37,396 bases of DNA from Streptomyces sp. ISL-43 (GCF_018614195.1 NZ_JAGGOT010000050.1:1-37396); one strand, 5' to 3'; positions 14,272 through 23,268 are shown, counted from the first letter of the stretch. Notes: generated by a model not told the origin, from the letters alone. Made by a program: numbers and translations.

Positions 14272-15677
14272 GTCTCCCTCAGGTCGTCGACCGTCCCGGT
14301 GACCGTGGTCGCGCCCTCGCGGTCGCGGGCGACCGCTTTGCCGGAAACTCGTACCGGAGCTGCCCTGCCGAGGAGAAAGGCGAGCAGCGCCGCCGCGGCC
14401 GGCAGGGCGTACGGGGCGGTCGTGCCCAGGTGGTCGATCGCGGCTCCGGCCGTCGCGGAGCCGGCGGCGATGCCCGCCAGGATGGCGGTGACGGCCAGGG
14501 TCATGCCCTCGTTGAGCCGGCCCGGCGGAATCACGGCGTGGATCCTGGACATGGCGGTGACCATGACCGGGGCCGTGGCCATGCCGGCCACCAGCAGGGC
14601 GACGGCCAGACCGGGGATCGAGCCCGTGGCCGCCGCCGCCCAGGGCAGTGCCATCGCCCCGGCCAGAGCGGCCAGGCAGGTCGGGAGCCCGCGGGGGCGG
14701 AGGGTTCCGTAGAGCAGGCCGGCCGCGCAGGAGCCCGCCGCCTGGAGGGCGAGGACCGGGCCCGAGAACGCGCCGAGGCCGTGGCCGCCGAGGTGGGCGA
14801 CGGAGGTGATCTCAAGCGAGCCGAACATCGTGCCGAGGACGAAGAAGAGCGGCAGCAGCCACTTCAGGCTCCGCAGCGGGGAGCCGCCCCGGACCGCGGG
14901 CGCCGGCGGGGGCTCCGTGGCGCGGTGGGCCGTGAAGACCAGCATGCCGGTGAGGAGCAGCGCGGCGCCGGCGAGCGTGCCCGCCTCCGGGAAGACGGCG
15001 GTGCACAGGAACGCCGCGACCACCGGCCCGAGCATGTACGCCAGCTCGTCGGCGGCCTGCTCGAAGGACATCGCGGTGTGGTGCGCGGCGGGGTCGCCCT
15101 TCAACAGGTGGGTCCAGCGGGCGCGGGACATGCCGCCGATGTTGGGGGTGGTCGCGGTGGCGGCGTAGGAGGCGAAGAGGGTCCAGGCCGGGGCCTCGGT
15201 GCGGACGCACGCGACGAGGGAGAGCGAGCCGAGGACCGCGATCAGGGTGGCGGGTACGGCGATCCGGGCCTGCCCGTGCCGGTCGACCAGCCGGGCGGTC
15301 CAGGGCGCCACGAGCGCGGTGGCCGCCAGGCCGGCCGCCACGACCGCGCCGGCGAGGGCGTACGAGCCGCGCTGGCCCGCGATCATCATGACGGCGCTGA
15401 TGCCGAACATGCCCATGGGGAGCCGGGCGATCAGGTTGCCGGTGGTGAAGCCGCGGGTGCCGGGGAGGGCGAACAGCCGCCGGTACGGGCCGGGTGCGCG
15501 GGCCGGCCTCGCCGGGCGGGCCGCGCGGGTCGCGTGCTCCGGCCGCGCCGGGGCGGGGGCGAGGACCAGGGTGGCGCCGGTGACGGCCATCAGCGGGGCG
15601 GGCCGGGCCGAAGCCGTGGGGCGGGCGGGGCGGGCAGGGGTGGCGGCGCGGGCGGGCAGCGGGGTGGCGGTGGGCAT
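14268..15677 (-). CDS. MFS transporter (probable exporter)
   Basis: About 469 aa from ATG 15677. The true start is uncertain because a 65-residue Ala/Pro/Arg-rich head precedes the first helix, and codons up to 15737 are open. About twelve hydrophobic helices follow FALPGTRGFTTGNLIARLPMG. The MFS motif APWTARLVDRHGQ (motif A-like GxLaDrxGr) lies between helices 2 and 3. This N-terminal pattern is typical of an actinobacterial MFS group with no fixed substrate. The divergent LysR gene 95 bp away probably controls it. Its C-terminal codons carry the apparent ribosome site of the tnpB remnant, so the original 3' end may have been altered by insertion. Confidence 0.85.
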   Translation of the reverse strand: MPTATPLPARAATPARPARPTASARPAPLMAVTGATLVLAPAPARPEHATRAARPARPARAPGPYRRLFALPGTRGFTTGNLIARLPMGMFGISAVMMIAGQRGSYALAGAVVAAGLAATALVAPWTARLVDRHGQARIAVPATLIAVLGSLSLVACVRTEAPAWTLFASYAATATTPNIGGMSRARWTHLLKGDPAAHHTAMSFEQAADELAYMLGPVVAAFLCTAVFPEAGTLAGAALLLTGMLVFTAHRATEPPPAPAVRGGSPLRSLKWLLPLFFVLGTMFGSLEITSVAHLGGHGLGAFSGPVLALQAAGSCAAGLLYGTLRPRGLPTCLAALAGAMALPWAAAATGSIPGLAVALLVAGMATAPVMVTAMSRIHAVIPPGRLNEGMTLAVTAILAGIAAGSATAGAAIDHLGTTAPYALPAAAALLAFLLGRAAPVRVSGKAVARDREGATTVTGTVDDLRET

Positions 15678-15760
15678 GTCCCCAAGGCTCGGGCCGGAGG
15701 GCGCCGGCGGTCCAACACCTGTTCGCGGCCGATTCACCGCTCTGCGTTGTCAGTCTCCGT

Positions 15761-15766
15761 TAGGCT
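15761..15766 (+). promoter_or_regulatory. -10 of the LysR gene (leaderless)
   Basis: TAGGCT, 6 nt, then GTG 15773. The 95-bp gap to the MFS gene must also hold the LysR binding site; I could not identify a convincing T-N11-A dyad. Confidence 0.4.
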
Positions 15767-15772
15767 CCCCGG

Positions 15773-16744
15773 GTGATGCCCCGAGACGTGGAACCCCGCC
15801 TGCTGCGCTCCTTCCTGGCCGTCGCCGAGGAACTGCACTTCACCCGCGCCGCCGCCCGCCTCTACGTCGCCCAGCAGGCCCTGAGCCGGGACGTGCGACG
15901 CCTCGAACACGCCCTGGGTTCGCCCCTGTTCGCCCGCACCACTCGAGCCGTCGAGCTCACCGCCGACGGTGAGCGGCTGCTGCCCCTGGCCCGCGGCGTC
16001 CTGCGCGCCCACGAGGAGCTGGCCGCCGCCTTCGCCGGGGACACCGCCGCCCGGCCGCTGCTCGTCGACCTCAACACCGACGGCCCCGGCACCGCGCGCA
16101 CCGTCCTGGACCGGGCCCGCGAGCTCGCCCCCGACTGCGAGCTGATGGCCCGCTTCGAGTCCGGGCTCACCCACGCCGCCGCCGAGATCGCCGCCGGCCG
16201 CCTCGACGTCTCCTTCGGGTACGCCGACGGCCTCGACCCGGCGCTGCGGGCCCGCCTCGCGCAGACGCCCGTACGGTACGAGCCGCTCGCGGTGGTCCTG
16301 CCCGCCGGGCACGCGCTGGCCGCGCGGGAGTCCGTACCGCTGGACGCGCTCGCCGGGGAGACCGTGTACGCCGGGGCCGGCAATCCGCGGACCCTGGAGT
16401 GGACCGGGCTGGCGCGCGAGCTGTTCGCCGGGCGGGGGATCGAGCCGGCGCCGCCCGCGCCGGTGGCGATCGGCAAGGACGAGTTCCGCCGGGTCATGGC
16501 CAAGACCGGCAACCCGGTCCTGGCCACGGTGGACTTCACCGATTTGCCCGGCTGCGTCAAGCGCCCGCTGACCGGCCCGGTGCCGCTGTCGCCGCTCGCG
16601 ATGGTGTGGCGCAAGGGGCTGCGCCACCCGGGGCTCGACGCGCTGCGCGCGGCGGCCGCCAGGCTCGCCGCCGAGCACGGCTGGCTGGAAGTGCCCCCGG
16701 ACAGCTGGCTGCCCGCGCTCACAGTCGGCCCCGGCGGCGGGTGA
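15773..16744 (+). CDS. LysR-family transcriptional regulator
   Basis: 323 aa; GTG 15773 is directly followed by an alternative ATG (15776). The winged HTH at 8-68 carries the family signature LLRSFLAVAEELHFTRAAARL ... QQALSRDVRRLEHALG, then LFARTTRAVELTADG. The effector-binding domain (about 95-300) follows. Divergent orientation from the MFS gene is the classic arrangement of a LysR regulator controlling its neighbour in response to the transported compound. The ligand cannot be read. Confidence 0.92.
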   Translation: MMPRDVEPRLLRSFLAVAEELHFTRAAARLYVAQQALSRDVRRLEHALGSPLFARTTRAVELTADGERLLPLARGVLRAHEELAAAFAGDTAARPLLVDLNTDGPGTARTVLDRARELAPDCELMARFESGLTHAAAEIAAGRLDVSFGYADGLDPALRARLAQTPVRYEPLAVVLPAGHALAARESVPLDALAGETVYAGAGNPRTLEWTGLARELFAGRGIEPAPPAPVAIGKDEFRRVMAKTGNPVLATVDFTDLPGCVKRPLTGPVPLSPLAMVWRKGLRHPGLDALRAAAARLAAEHGWLEVPPDSWLPALTVGPGGG

Positions 16745-16857
16745 GTGCATGGTTTCCCGCTGGTCATCAGGCGGGGACCGGGGCCGAAACGAGCCGTTCC
16801 TACGGTCGTCACCACGGACCAGACGCGACGCGATCGCAGCAGCTGTGGAGGCGTGTG

Positions 16858-18228
16858 ATGACCAGTACGACCGCACCGCGCAAGGGGGGCCGCTGGATCG
16901 AGCAGTGGGACCCCGAGGACGAGACGTTCTGGAGGGAGACGGGCGAGAAGACAGCCCGCCGCAACCTGGTCTACTCCGTCCTCTCCGAGCACATCGGGTT
17001 CTCGATCTGGTCGCTGTGGTCGGTGATGGTGCTCTTCATGGGCCCGAAGTACGGGATCGACCCCGCCGGGAAGTTCTTCCTCATCGCCACCGCCACCTGC
17101 GTGGGCGCCCTCGTCCGCATCCCCTACACCTTCGCCGTGGCCCGCTTCGGCGGCCGGAACTGGACGGTCGTCAGCGCCCTGCTGCTGCTCGCGCCGACCA
17201 TTGCCGCCTGGCTGGTGATGGAGCCCGGGACCTCGTACAACACGTTCCTGCTGGTGGCCGCGCTGACCGGCGTCGGCGGCGGGAACTTCGCCTCGTCCAT
17301 GACGAACATCAACGCCTTCTTCCCGCTGCGCAAGAAGGGCTGGGCGCTCGGCCTCAACGCGGGCGGCGGCAACATCGGCGTCCCCGTCGTCCAGCTCGCC
17401 GCCCTGCTGGTCATCAGCACGGCAGGGGCCGGCCACCCGCGGCTGCTGCTCGGCGCCTACATCCCGCTGATCGTGATCGCGGCGGTGTTCGCCGCGCTGC
17501 GGATGGACAACCTGGCGCCCGTGCGCAACGACACCGGCGCCGTGCGGGAGGCGGTCCGCGACGCCCACACATGGATCATGTCGTTCCTCTACGTCGGCAC
17601 CTTCGGGTCCTTCATCGGCTACAGCTTCGCCTTCGGGCTGGTGCTGCAGACGCAGTTCGGCCGCACCCCGCTCCAGGCGGCCTCGCTCACCTTCATCGGA
17701 CCGCTGCTCGGCTCGCTGATCCGGCCGGTCGGCGGGGCCCTCGCGGACCGCTTCGGCGGGGCGTGGATCACGCTGGGCACCTTCGTGGCGATGGCGGCGG
17801 CGACCGGCGTGGTGATCCTGGCCTCCGTACGGGAGTCCCTGCCGGTGTTCCTGATCGGCTTCGTGGCCCTGTTCGTCCTCAGCGGGCTCGGCAACGGCTC
17901 CACCTACAAGATGATCCCCGGCATCTTCCAGGCGAAGGCCCTGGCCCGCGGCATGGGCGGCGAGGACGCGGCCGCGTACGGGCGGCGGCTGTCCGGCGCC
18001 TCCATGGGGCTCATCGGGGCGGTCGGCGCCCTCGGCGGGCTCGGCATCAACCTGGTCTTCCGGGAGGCCTTCCTCAGCTCCGGCTCGGGCACGGCGGCCT
18101 TCGTGACCTTCCTCGGCTTCTACGCGCTCTGCTGCGGCGTCACGTGGGCGGTATACCTTCGCCGGCCCGCCCGGACGATCATCCCTGCGGCCGGAGTGGA
18201 GGCGAAGCCGCAGCTCACCTCGGTGTAA
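16858..18228 (+). CDS. narK: NarK-type nitrate/nitrite transporter
   Basis: 456 aa, MFS of the nitrate/nitrite porter family. ATG 16858 has GGAGG 6 nt upstream. After a soluble start (WIEQWDPEDETFWRETG, typical of NarK), about twelve helices follow. The nitrate signature is present: GVGGGNFASSMTNINAFFP then GLNAGGGNIGVP, with the conserved Gly-rich helices and an Arg in helix 2 (LVRIPYTF) expected to bind nitrate. It probably moves nitrate in or nitrite out during nitrate respiration or assimilation. No nitrate reductase gene is in the window. A 17-bp hairpin closes it, and the neighbouring hemD-like gene may be functionally linked. Confidence 0.92.
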   Translation: MTSTTAPRKGGRWIEQWDPEDETFWRETGEKTARRNLVYSVLSEHIGFSIWSLWSVMVLFMGPKYGIDPAGKFFLIATATCVGALVRIPYTFAVARFGGRNWTVVSALLLLAPTIAAWLVMEPGTSYNTFLLVAALTGVGGGNFASSMTNINAFFPLRKKGWALGLNAGGGNIGVPVVQLAALLVISTAGAGHPRLLLGAYIPLIVIAAVFAALRMDNLAPVRNDTGAVREAVRDAHTWIMSFLYVGTFGSFIGYSFAFGLVLQTQFGRTPLQAASLTFIGPLLGSLIRPVGGALADRFGGAWITLGTFVAMAAATGVVILASVRESLPVFLIGFVALFVLSGLGNGSTYKMIPGIFQAKALARGMGGEDAAAYGRRLSGASMGLIGAVGALGGLGINLVFREAFLSSGSGTAAFVTFLGFYALCCGVTWAVYLRRPARTIIPAAGVEAKPQLTSV

Positions 18229-18262
18229 CGCGGCCGGAGCATCGGTTAACGGCACCGAAATA

Positions 18263-18310
18263 CGCGTGAACCGAGCCTGATACGCCTCCAGGGCAGGCTC
18301 GGTTCACGCG
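18263..18310 (+). terminator. Strong hairpin after narK
   Basis: Perfect 17-bp stem (CGCGTGAACCGAGCCTG with its complement at 18294-18310) around a 14-nt loop, 35 nt past the narK stop. Confidence 0.8.
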
Positions 18311-18318
18311 AAGGCGCT

Positions 18319-18400
18319 GCCGGACCCGATCCGGCGAGGACGCCGGACCTGATCCGGCGGAGCTGCCGGACCCGATCCGGCCCGGATGCCGGACCCGACC
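18319..18400. repeat. 23-bp tandem repeat array, each unit a dyad
   Basis: The 17-bp unit GCCGGACCCGATCCGGC begins at 18319, 18342 (one base changed) and 18365. A fourth, truncated unit (GCCGGACCCGACC) begins at 18388. The period is exactly 23 bp. Each full unit is an inverted repeat (GCCGGA/TCCGGC, 5-bp centre), and spacers differ. The array ends 20 nt before the next start codon. It could be a multi-site operator or a set of small RNA hairpins in the 5' leader. Confidence 0.75.
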
Positions 18401-18420
18401 ACTGCGCGAGGCAGGTCACC

Positions 18421-19575
18421 ATGTACGACACCCCCACCAGGCCGGCCCCCTCCCCAGCCGCCGGGCCGCTCGCGGGCTTCACCATCGGGGTCACCGCCGC
18501 CCGGCGGGCCGACGAGCTGATCGCCCTGCTGCGCCGCCGCGGGGCCAATGTGCTGCACGCGCCCGCCCTGCGGATCGTGCCGCTCGCCGACGACACCGAA
18601 CTCCTCGCCGCCACCAAGGAGCTGATCGGCTGCGCGCCCGACGTGGTCGTGGCCACGACCGCCATCGGCTTCCGGGGCTGGATCGAGGCCGCCGACGGGT
18701 GGGGGCTCGGCGAGGAGCTCCTCGGGCGGCTGCGGGAGACCGAACTGCTGGCGCGCGGGCCCAAGGTCAAGGGCGCGATCCGGGCCGCCGGACTCGTGGA
18801 GACCTGGTCCCCGGGATCGGAGTCGCTCGCCGAGGTACTGGACCGGCTGCTGACGGCCGGGGTGGCCGGCCGGCGCATCGCCCTGCAGCTGCACGGGGAG
18901 CCGCTGCCCGGGTTCATCGAGGCGCTGCGGGCGGGCGGGGCCGAGGTGGTCGGCGTACCGGTGTACCGGTGGATGGCGCCCGAGGACCTCGGACCGCTGG
19001 ACCGGCTGATCGACGCGGTGGCCGCCGGCGGGGTCGACGCGGTGAGCTTCACCTCCGCGCCTGCCGCCGCCTCACTGCTCTCGCGCGCGCAGGAGCGGGG
19101 CGTACGGGAATCCGTGCTGGTGGCGCTGACCGGCGGATCGGTGCTGTCGGCGTGCGTGGGCCCGGTGACGGCGGTGCCGCTGCAGGCGGAGGGGGTGGCC
19201 ACGGTGCAGCCCGAGCGGTTCCGGCTGGGCCCGCTGGTGCAGCTGCTGTGCCAGGAACTCCCGGGCCGGGCGCGGGTGCTCCCGGTGGCGGGGCACCGGC
19301 TGGAACTGCGCGGCCACGCGGTACTCCTCGATGCCGAGCTGCGCCCGGTCCCGCCGGCCGGCATGGCCCTGCTGCGGGCCCTGGCTCGCCGGCCGGGCTG
19401 GGTGGTGGCCCGCTCCGAACTGCTGCGCGCCCTCCCGGGCGCGGGCCGCGACGAGCACGCGGTGGAAACGGCGATGGCCCGCCTGCGCGTGGCGCTGGGC
19501 GCGCCGAACCTGATCCAGACGGTCGTCAAGCGCGGCTACCGCCTCTCCCTTGACGCGGGCGCCTGCGCGGACTGA
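18421..19575 (+). CDS. Uroporphyrinogen-III synthase fused to a winged-helix domain
   Basis: 384 aa. The first 280 residues form the two-lobed HemD fold (FTIGVTAARRADELIALLRRRGANVLHAPAL ... VVGVPVYRW ... DAVSFTSAPAAASLL). About 285-378 is an OmpR/PhoB-type winged helix (ELRPVPPAGMALLRALARRPGWVVARSELL ... HAVETAMARLRVALG ... VVKRGYRL). This fusion is known in actinobacteria. Whether it makes uroporphyrinogen III or only senses tetrapyrroles and binds DNA is unsettled. Its place next to narK suggests control of nitrate or nitrite metabolism, where siroheme is the nitrite-reductase cofactor. The 23-bp repeat array lies just upstream and is a plausible site for its own DNA-binding domain. Weak ribosome site GAGG about 10 nt before ATG. 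Confidence 0.88.
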   Translation: MYDTPTRPAPSPAAGPLAGFTIGVTAARRADELIALLRRRGANVLHAPALRIVPLADDTELLAATKELIGCAPDVVVATTAIGFRGWIEAADGWGLGEELLGRLRETELLARGPKVKGAIRAAGLVETWSPGSESLAEVLDRLLTAGVAGRRIALQLHGEPLPGFIEALRAGGAEVVGVPVYRWMAPEDLGPLDRLIDAVAAGGVDAVSFTSAPAAASLLSRAQERGVRESVLVALTGGSVLSACVGPVTAVPLQAEGVATVQPERFRLGPLVQLLCQELPGRARVLPVAGHRLELRGHAVLLDAELRPVPPAGMALLRALARRPGWVVARSELLRALPGAGRDEHAVETAMARLRVALGAPNLIQTVVKRGYRLSLDAGACAD

Positions 19576-19623
19576 CCCGGGTGCCCGCGCCGACCGGAGT
19601 CGGGCGGGCTCCGCGGCGTCCGC

Positions 19624-19629
19624 TAGTTT
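19624..19629 (+). promoter_or_regulatory. -10 of the GNAT gene (leaderless)
   Basis: TAGTTT, 6 nt, then ATG 19636, with no ribosome site between. Confidence 0.45.
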
Positions 19630-19635
19630 GCCCGG

Positions 19636-20178
19636 ATGATCTTTGACGGGGTGGAGATGCGGGAGATCCGGACGGCGGACGCCGCCGGGCTCGCCGAGGT
19701 GCTGGAGCGGAACCGGGCGTACCTGGCCCCCTACGAGCCCCGGCGGCCCGAGGCCTTCTACACCGAGGCCGGGCAGCTGGCGCGGATCGAGGGGCTGCTC
19801 GCGGACCGCGACGGCGGGCGGGCGCGGCCGTACGTGCTCGTCGCGGACGGGCTGCCCGTCGGGGCGATCAGCCTCGTCTCCATCGTGCTCGGGCCGCTGT
19901 GCACCGGCGCCGTCGGCTACTGGATCGACCGGGACCGGGCGGGCAAGGGGCTGGCCACCGCCGCGCTCGAGGAGGTCTGCCGGATCGCCCGCGACGAGGT
20001 CGGACTGCACCGCGTCGACGCCGGGACCCTCGTCGACAACCTCGCCTCGCAGCGGGTCCTGGCCAAGGTGGGCTTCGAGCAGTACGGGCTCGCGCCCCGC
20101 TACCTGCACATCGACGGAGCCTGGCGGGACCACCGCCTCTTCCAGCGGATCCTCCACGACGACCCGCCCGCCCTCTAG
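19636..20178 (+). CDS. RimJ/RimL-type GNAT acetyltransferase
   Basis: 180 aa. The GNAT fold runs from EIRTADAAGLAEVLERNRAYLAPYEP (the RimJ/RimL-like start) through beta-4 (VGAISLVS), the acetyl-CoA pyrophosphate loop DRAGKGLATAAL (115-126), and a C-terminal strand ASQRVLAKVGFEQYGLAPRYLHIDGAWRDHRLFQ that is diagnostic for the RimJ-like group. It transfers acetyl from acetyl-CoA to an amine; the acceptor could be a ribosomal-protein N-terminus, a drug or another small molecule. It is transcribed separately from the hemD-like gene. Confidence 0.88.
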   Translation: MIFDGVEMREIRTADAAGLAEVLERNRAYLAPYEPRRPEAFYTEAGQLARIEGLLADRDGGRARPYVLVADGLPVGAISLVSIVLGPLCTGAVGYWIDRDRAGKGLATAALEEVCRIARDEVGLHRVDAGTLVDNLASQRVLAKVGFEQYGLAPRYLHIDGAWRDHRLFQRILHDDPPAL

Positions 20179-20229
20179 CCGCCGGGGCGGGGGACGGGCA
20201 CTCTGGGGGCACGCCCCGAGCGGGAGGCG

Positions 20230-20817
20230 GTGACGGGCATGTGGTTCGAATCCGGGCGGGTCTGCCTGGACCTGGTGGCCGCCTTCGAGCCCCGTGGGCG
20301 CGGCGAGGGGGCCGAGGGGATCCGGGACGCGGACGAGCTGCGGCTCTGGCTCGCCGGGGCCGGGCTTGTTCCCGGGCGGACGCCGCTCCCGCGCGTGGAG
20401 GCCGACTGGGTGCAGGCCTTCCGGCTGCTGCGCGCCGACGTCGAGAGCCTCGTACGCGCCGAGCTCGCCGGGACCGCGCCGCCGGCGCCCGCGCTGGCCC
20501 GGGTCAACGCGGCGGCCGCCGGTCCACCCCCGGGACTGTGTGCCGTACAGGACCAAGAAGGGCACCTCGTACGGGAGTTGTGCGGCGGGGTCGAATGCGC
20601 CGGGCTGCTCGCCGCCGTGGCCCGCGACGCCGTCGAACTGCTCACCGATCCCGCGGACCGCGCCCTGCTGCGGGCCTGCGAGGGCGACCGGTGCGCCCGC
20701 GTCTACCTCGACACCTCGCGCGGCCACCGGCGCCGCTGGTGCTCCAGCGAGCTGTGCGGGAACCGCGAGCGCGTGGCCCGCCACCGCCGCCGCGTACTCG
20801 AAGCCCGCCCCGGCTGA
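20230..20817 (+). CDS. CGNR zinc-finger (ABATE-domain) protein
   Basis: 195 aa from GTG 20230; ATG 20239 is the alternative. A GGGAGG ribosome site at 20222-20227 suits neither perfectly. The N-terminal segment FESGRVCLDLVAAFEPRG matches the start of ABATE-domain stress-associated regulators. The C-terminal CGNR zinc finger has Cys150, Cys155, Cys171 and the CGNR box (176-179) followed by a basic helix, so it probably binds nucleic acid. Family members are treated as transcription regulators. It starts 51 nt after the GNAT stop and may be co-transcribed with it. Confidence 0.87.
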   Translation: MTGMWFESGRVCLDLVAAFEPRGRGEGAEGIRDADELRLWLAGAGLVPGRTPLPRVEADWVQAFRLLRADVESLVRAELAGTAPPAPALARVNAAAAGPPPGLCAVQDQEGHLVRELCGGVECAGLLAAVARDAVELLTDPADRALLRACEGDRCARVYLDTSRGHRRRWCSSELCGNRERVARHRRRVLEARPG

Positions 20818-20905
20818 CCCCCGCCCCCGGCGCCCGACGGACGTGATGTTCGTCTTGATCTGCGACCCGTCCCGGAACGGGCGTGCGCGCAGGGGCCCGT
20901 TCGCG

Positions 20906-20911
20906 TACGGT
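20906..20911 (+). promoter_or_regulatory. Candidate helD -10
   Basis: TACGGT would start RNA near 20918, some 29 nt before GTG 20947. No clear -35. Confidence 0.25.
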
Positions 20912-20946
20912 TGACGGTCGCCCATGCACGTCAGAAAGGGGCCTTG

Positions 20947-23268
20947 GTGGCCGCGCAGAATGCCGCTGTCGACAGCACGGCGGATTCCGTCCGCGATCGG
21001 GAGATCGCGGTCGAGCAGACGCATCTCGATCACGTGTACCGACGCCTTGAGGAGAAGATCCACGAGGCGGAGTTCCTGATGAACGACGCCGCCAAGCGTG
21101 GCCAGGTCGGCACGCCCGGCGCCCTCGCCGAGCGGGACGCACAGGTCTTCCGCGCCGGAATCCACCTCAACCGTCTCAACAACGAGTTCGAGGACTTCCT
21201 GTTCGGCCGCGTCGACCTGGTCCAGGGCAAGGACGGGGAGCGCGGCCCGGACGGCGCCTTCACCTCCGTCGACCCCGCCGACGACGCGATCCGCGCCGAC
21301 CTCACGGCCGACATCGCCGAGACGCTCCACATCGGCCGCATCGGAGTCCTCGACTCCGACTACTCGCCGCTCGTCATCGACTGGCGCGCCCCCGCGGCCG
21401 CGCCGTTCTACCGTTCCACCCCCAAGGATCCGGGACGCGTCGTACGCCGCCGCGTCATCCGCTCCAAGGGCCGCAAGGTGCTCGGCGTCGAGGACGACCT
21501 GATGCGTCCCGAGGTCACCGCCTTCCTCGACGGGCGCGAGCTGCCCGTCATCGGCGACGGCGCCCTGATGGCCGCGCTCGGGCGGGCCCGCACCCACTCG
21601 ATGCGGGACATCGTCTCCTCCATCCAGGCCGAGCAGGACCTCGTCATCCGGGCGCCCGCCGCCTCGGTGGCCGAGGTCTCGGGCGGACCCGGCACCGGCA
21701 AGACCGCCGTCGCCCTGCACCGCGCCGCCTACCTGCTCTACCAGGACCGGCGCCGCTACTCCGGCGGCATCCTCATCGTCTCCCCGACCCCGCTGCTCGT
21801 CGCGTACACCGAGGGCGTCCTGCCCTCCCTCGGCGAGGAGGGCCAGGTCGCCATCCGGGCGCTCGGCTCGCTCGTCGACGGGGCCGAGGCGACCACGTAC
21901 GACGACCCGTCCACGGCCCGCGTCAAGGGCTCGTCCCGGATGCTGAAGGTGCTGCGCAAGGCCGTACGGGGCGCCCTGGAATTCGGCGGCCCCGGCGGGA
22001 CGCCCGCCCCGGACCGGCTGCGCGTGGTGGCCTTCGGGCGCCGCCAGGAGCTGGAGGCCGCCGACCTCGACCGGATCCGGCAGAACGTCCTCGGCACCAC
22101 CACCCCGGTCAACCTGCTGCGCCCGCGCGCCCGCAAGCTCCTGCTGGACGCCCTGTACTCCAAGTCCGGCGGGGCCGGCCGGCACAGCGACCCGGAGCTC
22201 GCCGCCGAGCTGCGCTCCGCCTTCGACGAGGACATCTCGACGGAGGACGCGTTCATCGAGTTCCTGAACGCCTGGTGGCCCGAGCTGACCCCGCGCGGGG
22301 TGCTCGCCTCCATGGCCGACGAGCGGCGCCTGTCGCGCTGGTCGCGCCGGGACCTCAACCCGCGCGAGACCCGCCAGCTGGCGCGCTCCCTGCGCCGGGT
22401 GGGCCCGGACGGCAAGGGCCCGCTGTCGGTGCACGACGTGGCACTGCTGGACGAGCTGCAGCAGCTGGTGGGCGCGCCCGCGCGGCCCAAGCGCAAGCGG
22501 CAGATGGACCCGCTGGACCAGCTGAGCGGGCTGGAGGAGCTGATGTCGACCCGCGAGGAGACCCAGTGGGAGCGGGCCGAGCGGCTCGCGGCGGAGCGCA
22601 CCGAGTACGCGCACGTCATCGTCGACGAGGCGCAGGACCTGACGCCGATGCAGTGGCGGATGGTCGGCCGCCGGGGCCGGATGGGCACGTGGACGGTGGT
22701 CGGGGACCCGGCGCAGTCCTCGTGGACCGATCCGCAGGAGGCGGCGGCCGCGCGGGACGAGGCGCTGGGGTCGCGGCCGCGGCGGCGGTTCACCCTGACG
22801 GTGAACTACCGCAACCCGGCCGAGGTCGCGGAGGTCGCCTCCCGGGTGCTGAAGCTGGCGGCGCCGGGCACGGAGCCGCCGACGGCGGTGCGCTCCACGG
22901 GTCTTCAGCCGCGTTTCACGGCGGTGGCCGGGGAACTGCGGGACACCGTCCGGGAGGAGACCCGCAGGCTGCTGGAGCAGGTGGACGGCACGGTGGGCGT
23001 GGTCGTGGCCATGGACCGGCGGGTGGAGGCCGCGGGCTGGCTCGCGGAGCTGGGGGAGCGGGCGGTCGCGCTGGGCAGTCTGGAGGCGAAGGGTCTGGAG
23101 TACGACGCCACGGTGGTCGTCTCCCCGGCCGAGATCGCGGACGAGTCCCCGGCGGGCCTGCGCGTGCTCTACGTGGCCCTGACCCGCGCGACGCAGCAAC
23201 TGACGGTGATCTCCACCGCCCGTGACACCCCGGACGCGGCGGGCGTGGCGGCCCTCCTGCGGCCTTAG
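20947..23268 (+). CDS. helD: HelD-type UvrD/Rep-like ATPase (RNA polymerase recycling factor)
   Basis: 773 aa. GTG 20947 has AGAAAGGGG ending 5 nt upstream. The N-terminal coiled region (about 18-90), expected to reach into RNA polymerase, is followed by a split superfamily-1 ATPase: Walker A GGPGTGKT (246-253) just after ARTHSMRDIVSSIQAEQD, Walker B VDEAQDLT (559-566), and motifs VGDPAQSSW, LTVNYRNP and the C-terminal YVALTRATQQL. HelD proteins pull stalled RNA polymerase off DNA and evict sigma, and some protect against rifampicin. The domain order fits this rather than UvrD or PcrA. It is monocistronic, with a GC-rich hairpin after the stop. Confidence 0.9.
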   Translation: MAAQNAAVDSTADSVRDREIAVEQTHLDHVYRRLEEKIHEAEFLMNDAAKRGQVGTPGALAERDAQVFRAGIHLNRLNNEFEDFLFGRVDLVQGKDGERGPDGAFTSVDPADDAIRADLTADIAETLHIGRIGVLDSDYSPLVIDWRAPAAAPFYRSTPKDPGRVVRRRVIRSKGRKVLGVEDDLMRPEVTAFLDGRELPVIGDGALMAALGRARTHSMRDIVSSIQAEQDLVIRAPAASVAEVSGGPGTGKTAVALHRAAYLLYQDRRRYSGGILIVSPTPLLVAYTEGVLPSLGEEGQVAIRALGSLVDGAEATTYDDPSTARVKGSSRMLKVLRKAVRGALEFGGPGGTPAPDRLRVVAFGRRQELEAADLDRIRQNVLGTTTPVNLLRPRARKLLLDALYSKSGGAGRHSDPELAAELRSAFDEDISTEDAFIEFLNAWWPELTPRGVLASMADERRLSRWSRRDLNPRETRQLARSLRRVGPDGKGPLSVHDVALLDELQQLVGAPARPKRKRQMDPLDQLSGLEELMSTREETQWERAERLAAERTEYAHVIVDEAQDLTPMQWRMVGRRGRMGTWTVVGDPAQSSWTDPQEAAAARDEALGSRPRRRFTLTVNYRNPAEVAEVASRVLKLAAPGTEPPTAVRSTGLQPRFTAVAGELRDTVREETRRLLEQVDGTVGVVVAMDRRVEAAGWLAELGERAVALGSLEAKGLEYDATVVVSPAEIADESPAGLRVLYVALTRATQQLTVISTARDTPDAAGVAALLRP

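Noticed and set aside
20818..20946. Rifampicin-associated element upstream of helD
   Set aside because: No GGGGCTTGC...GCAAGCCCC-type inverted repeat is present, so the gene should not be assumed to be rifampicin-inducible.
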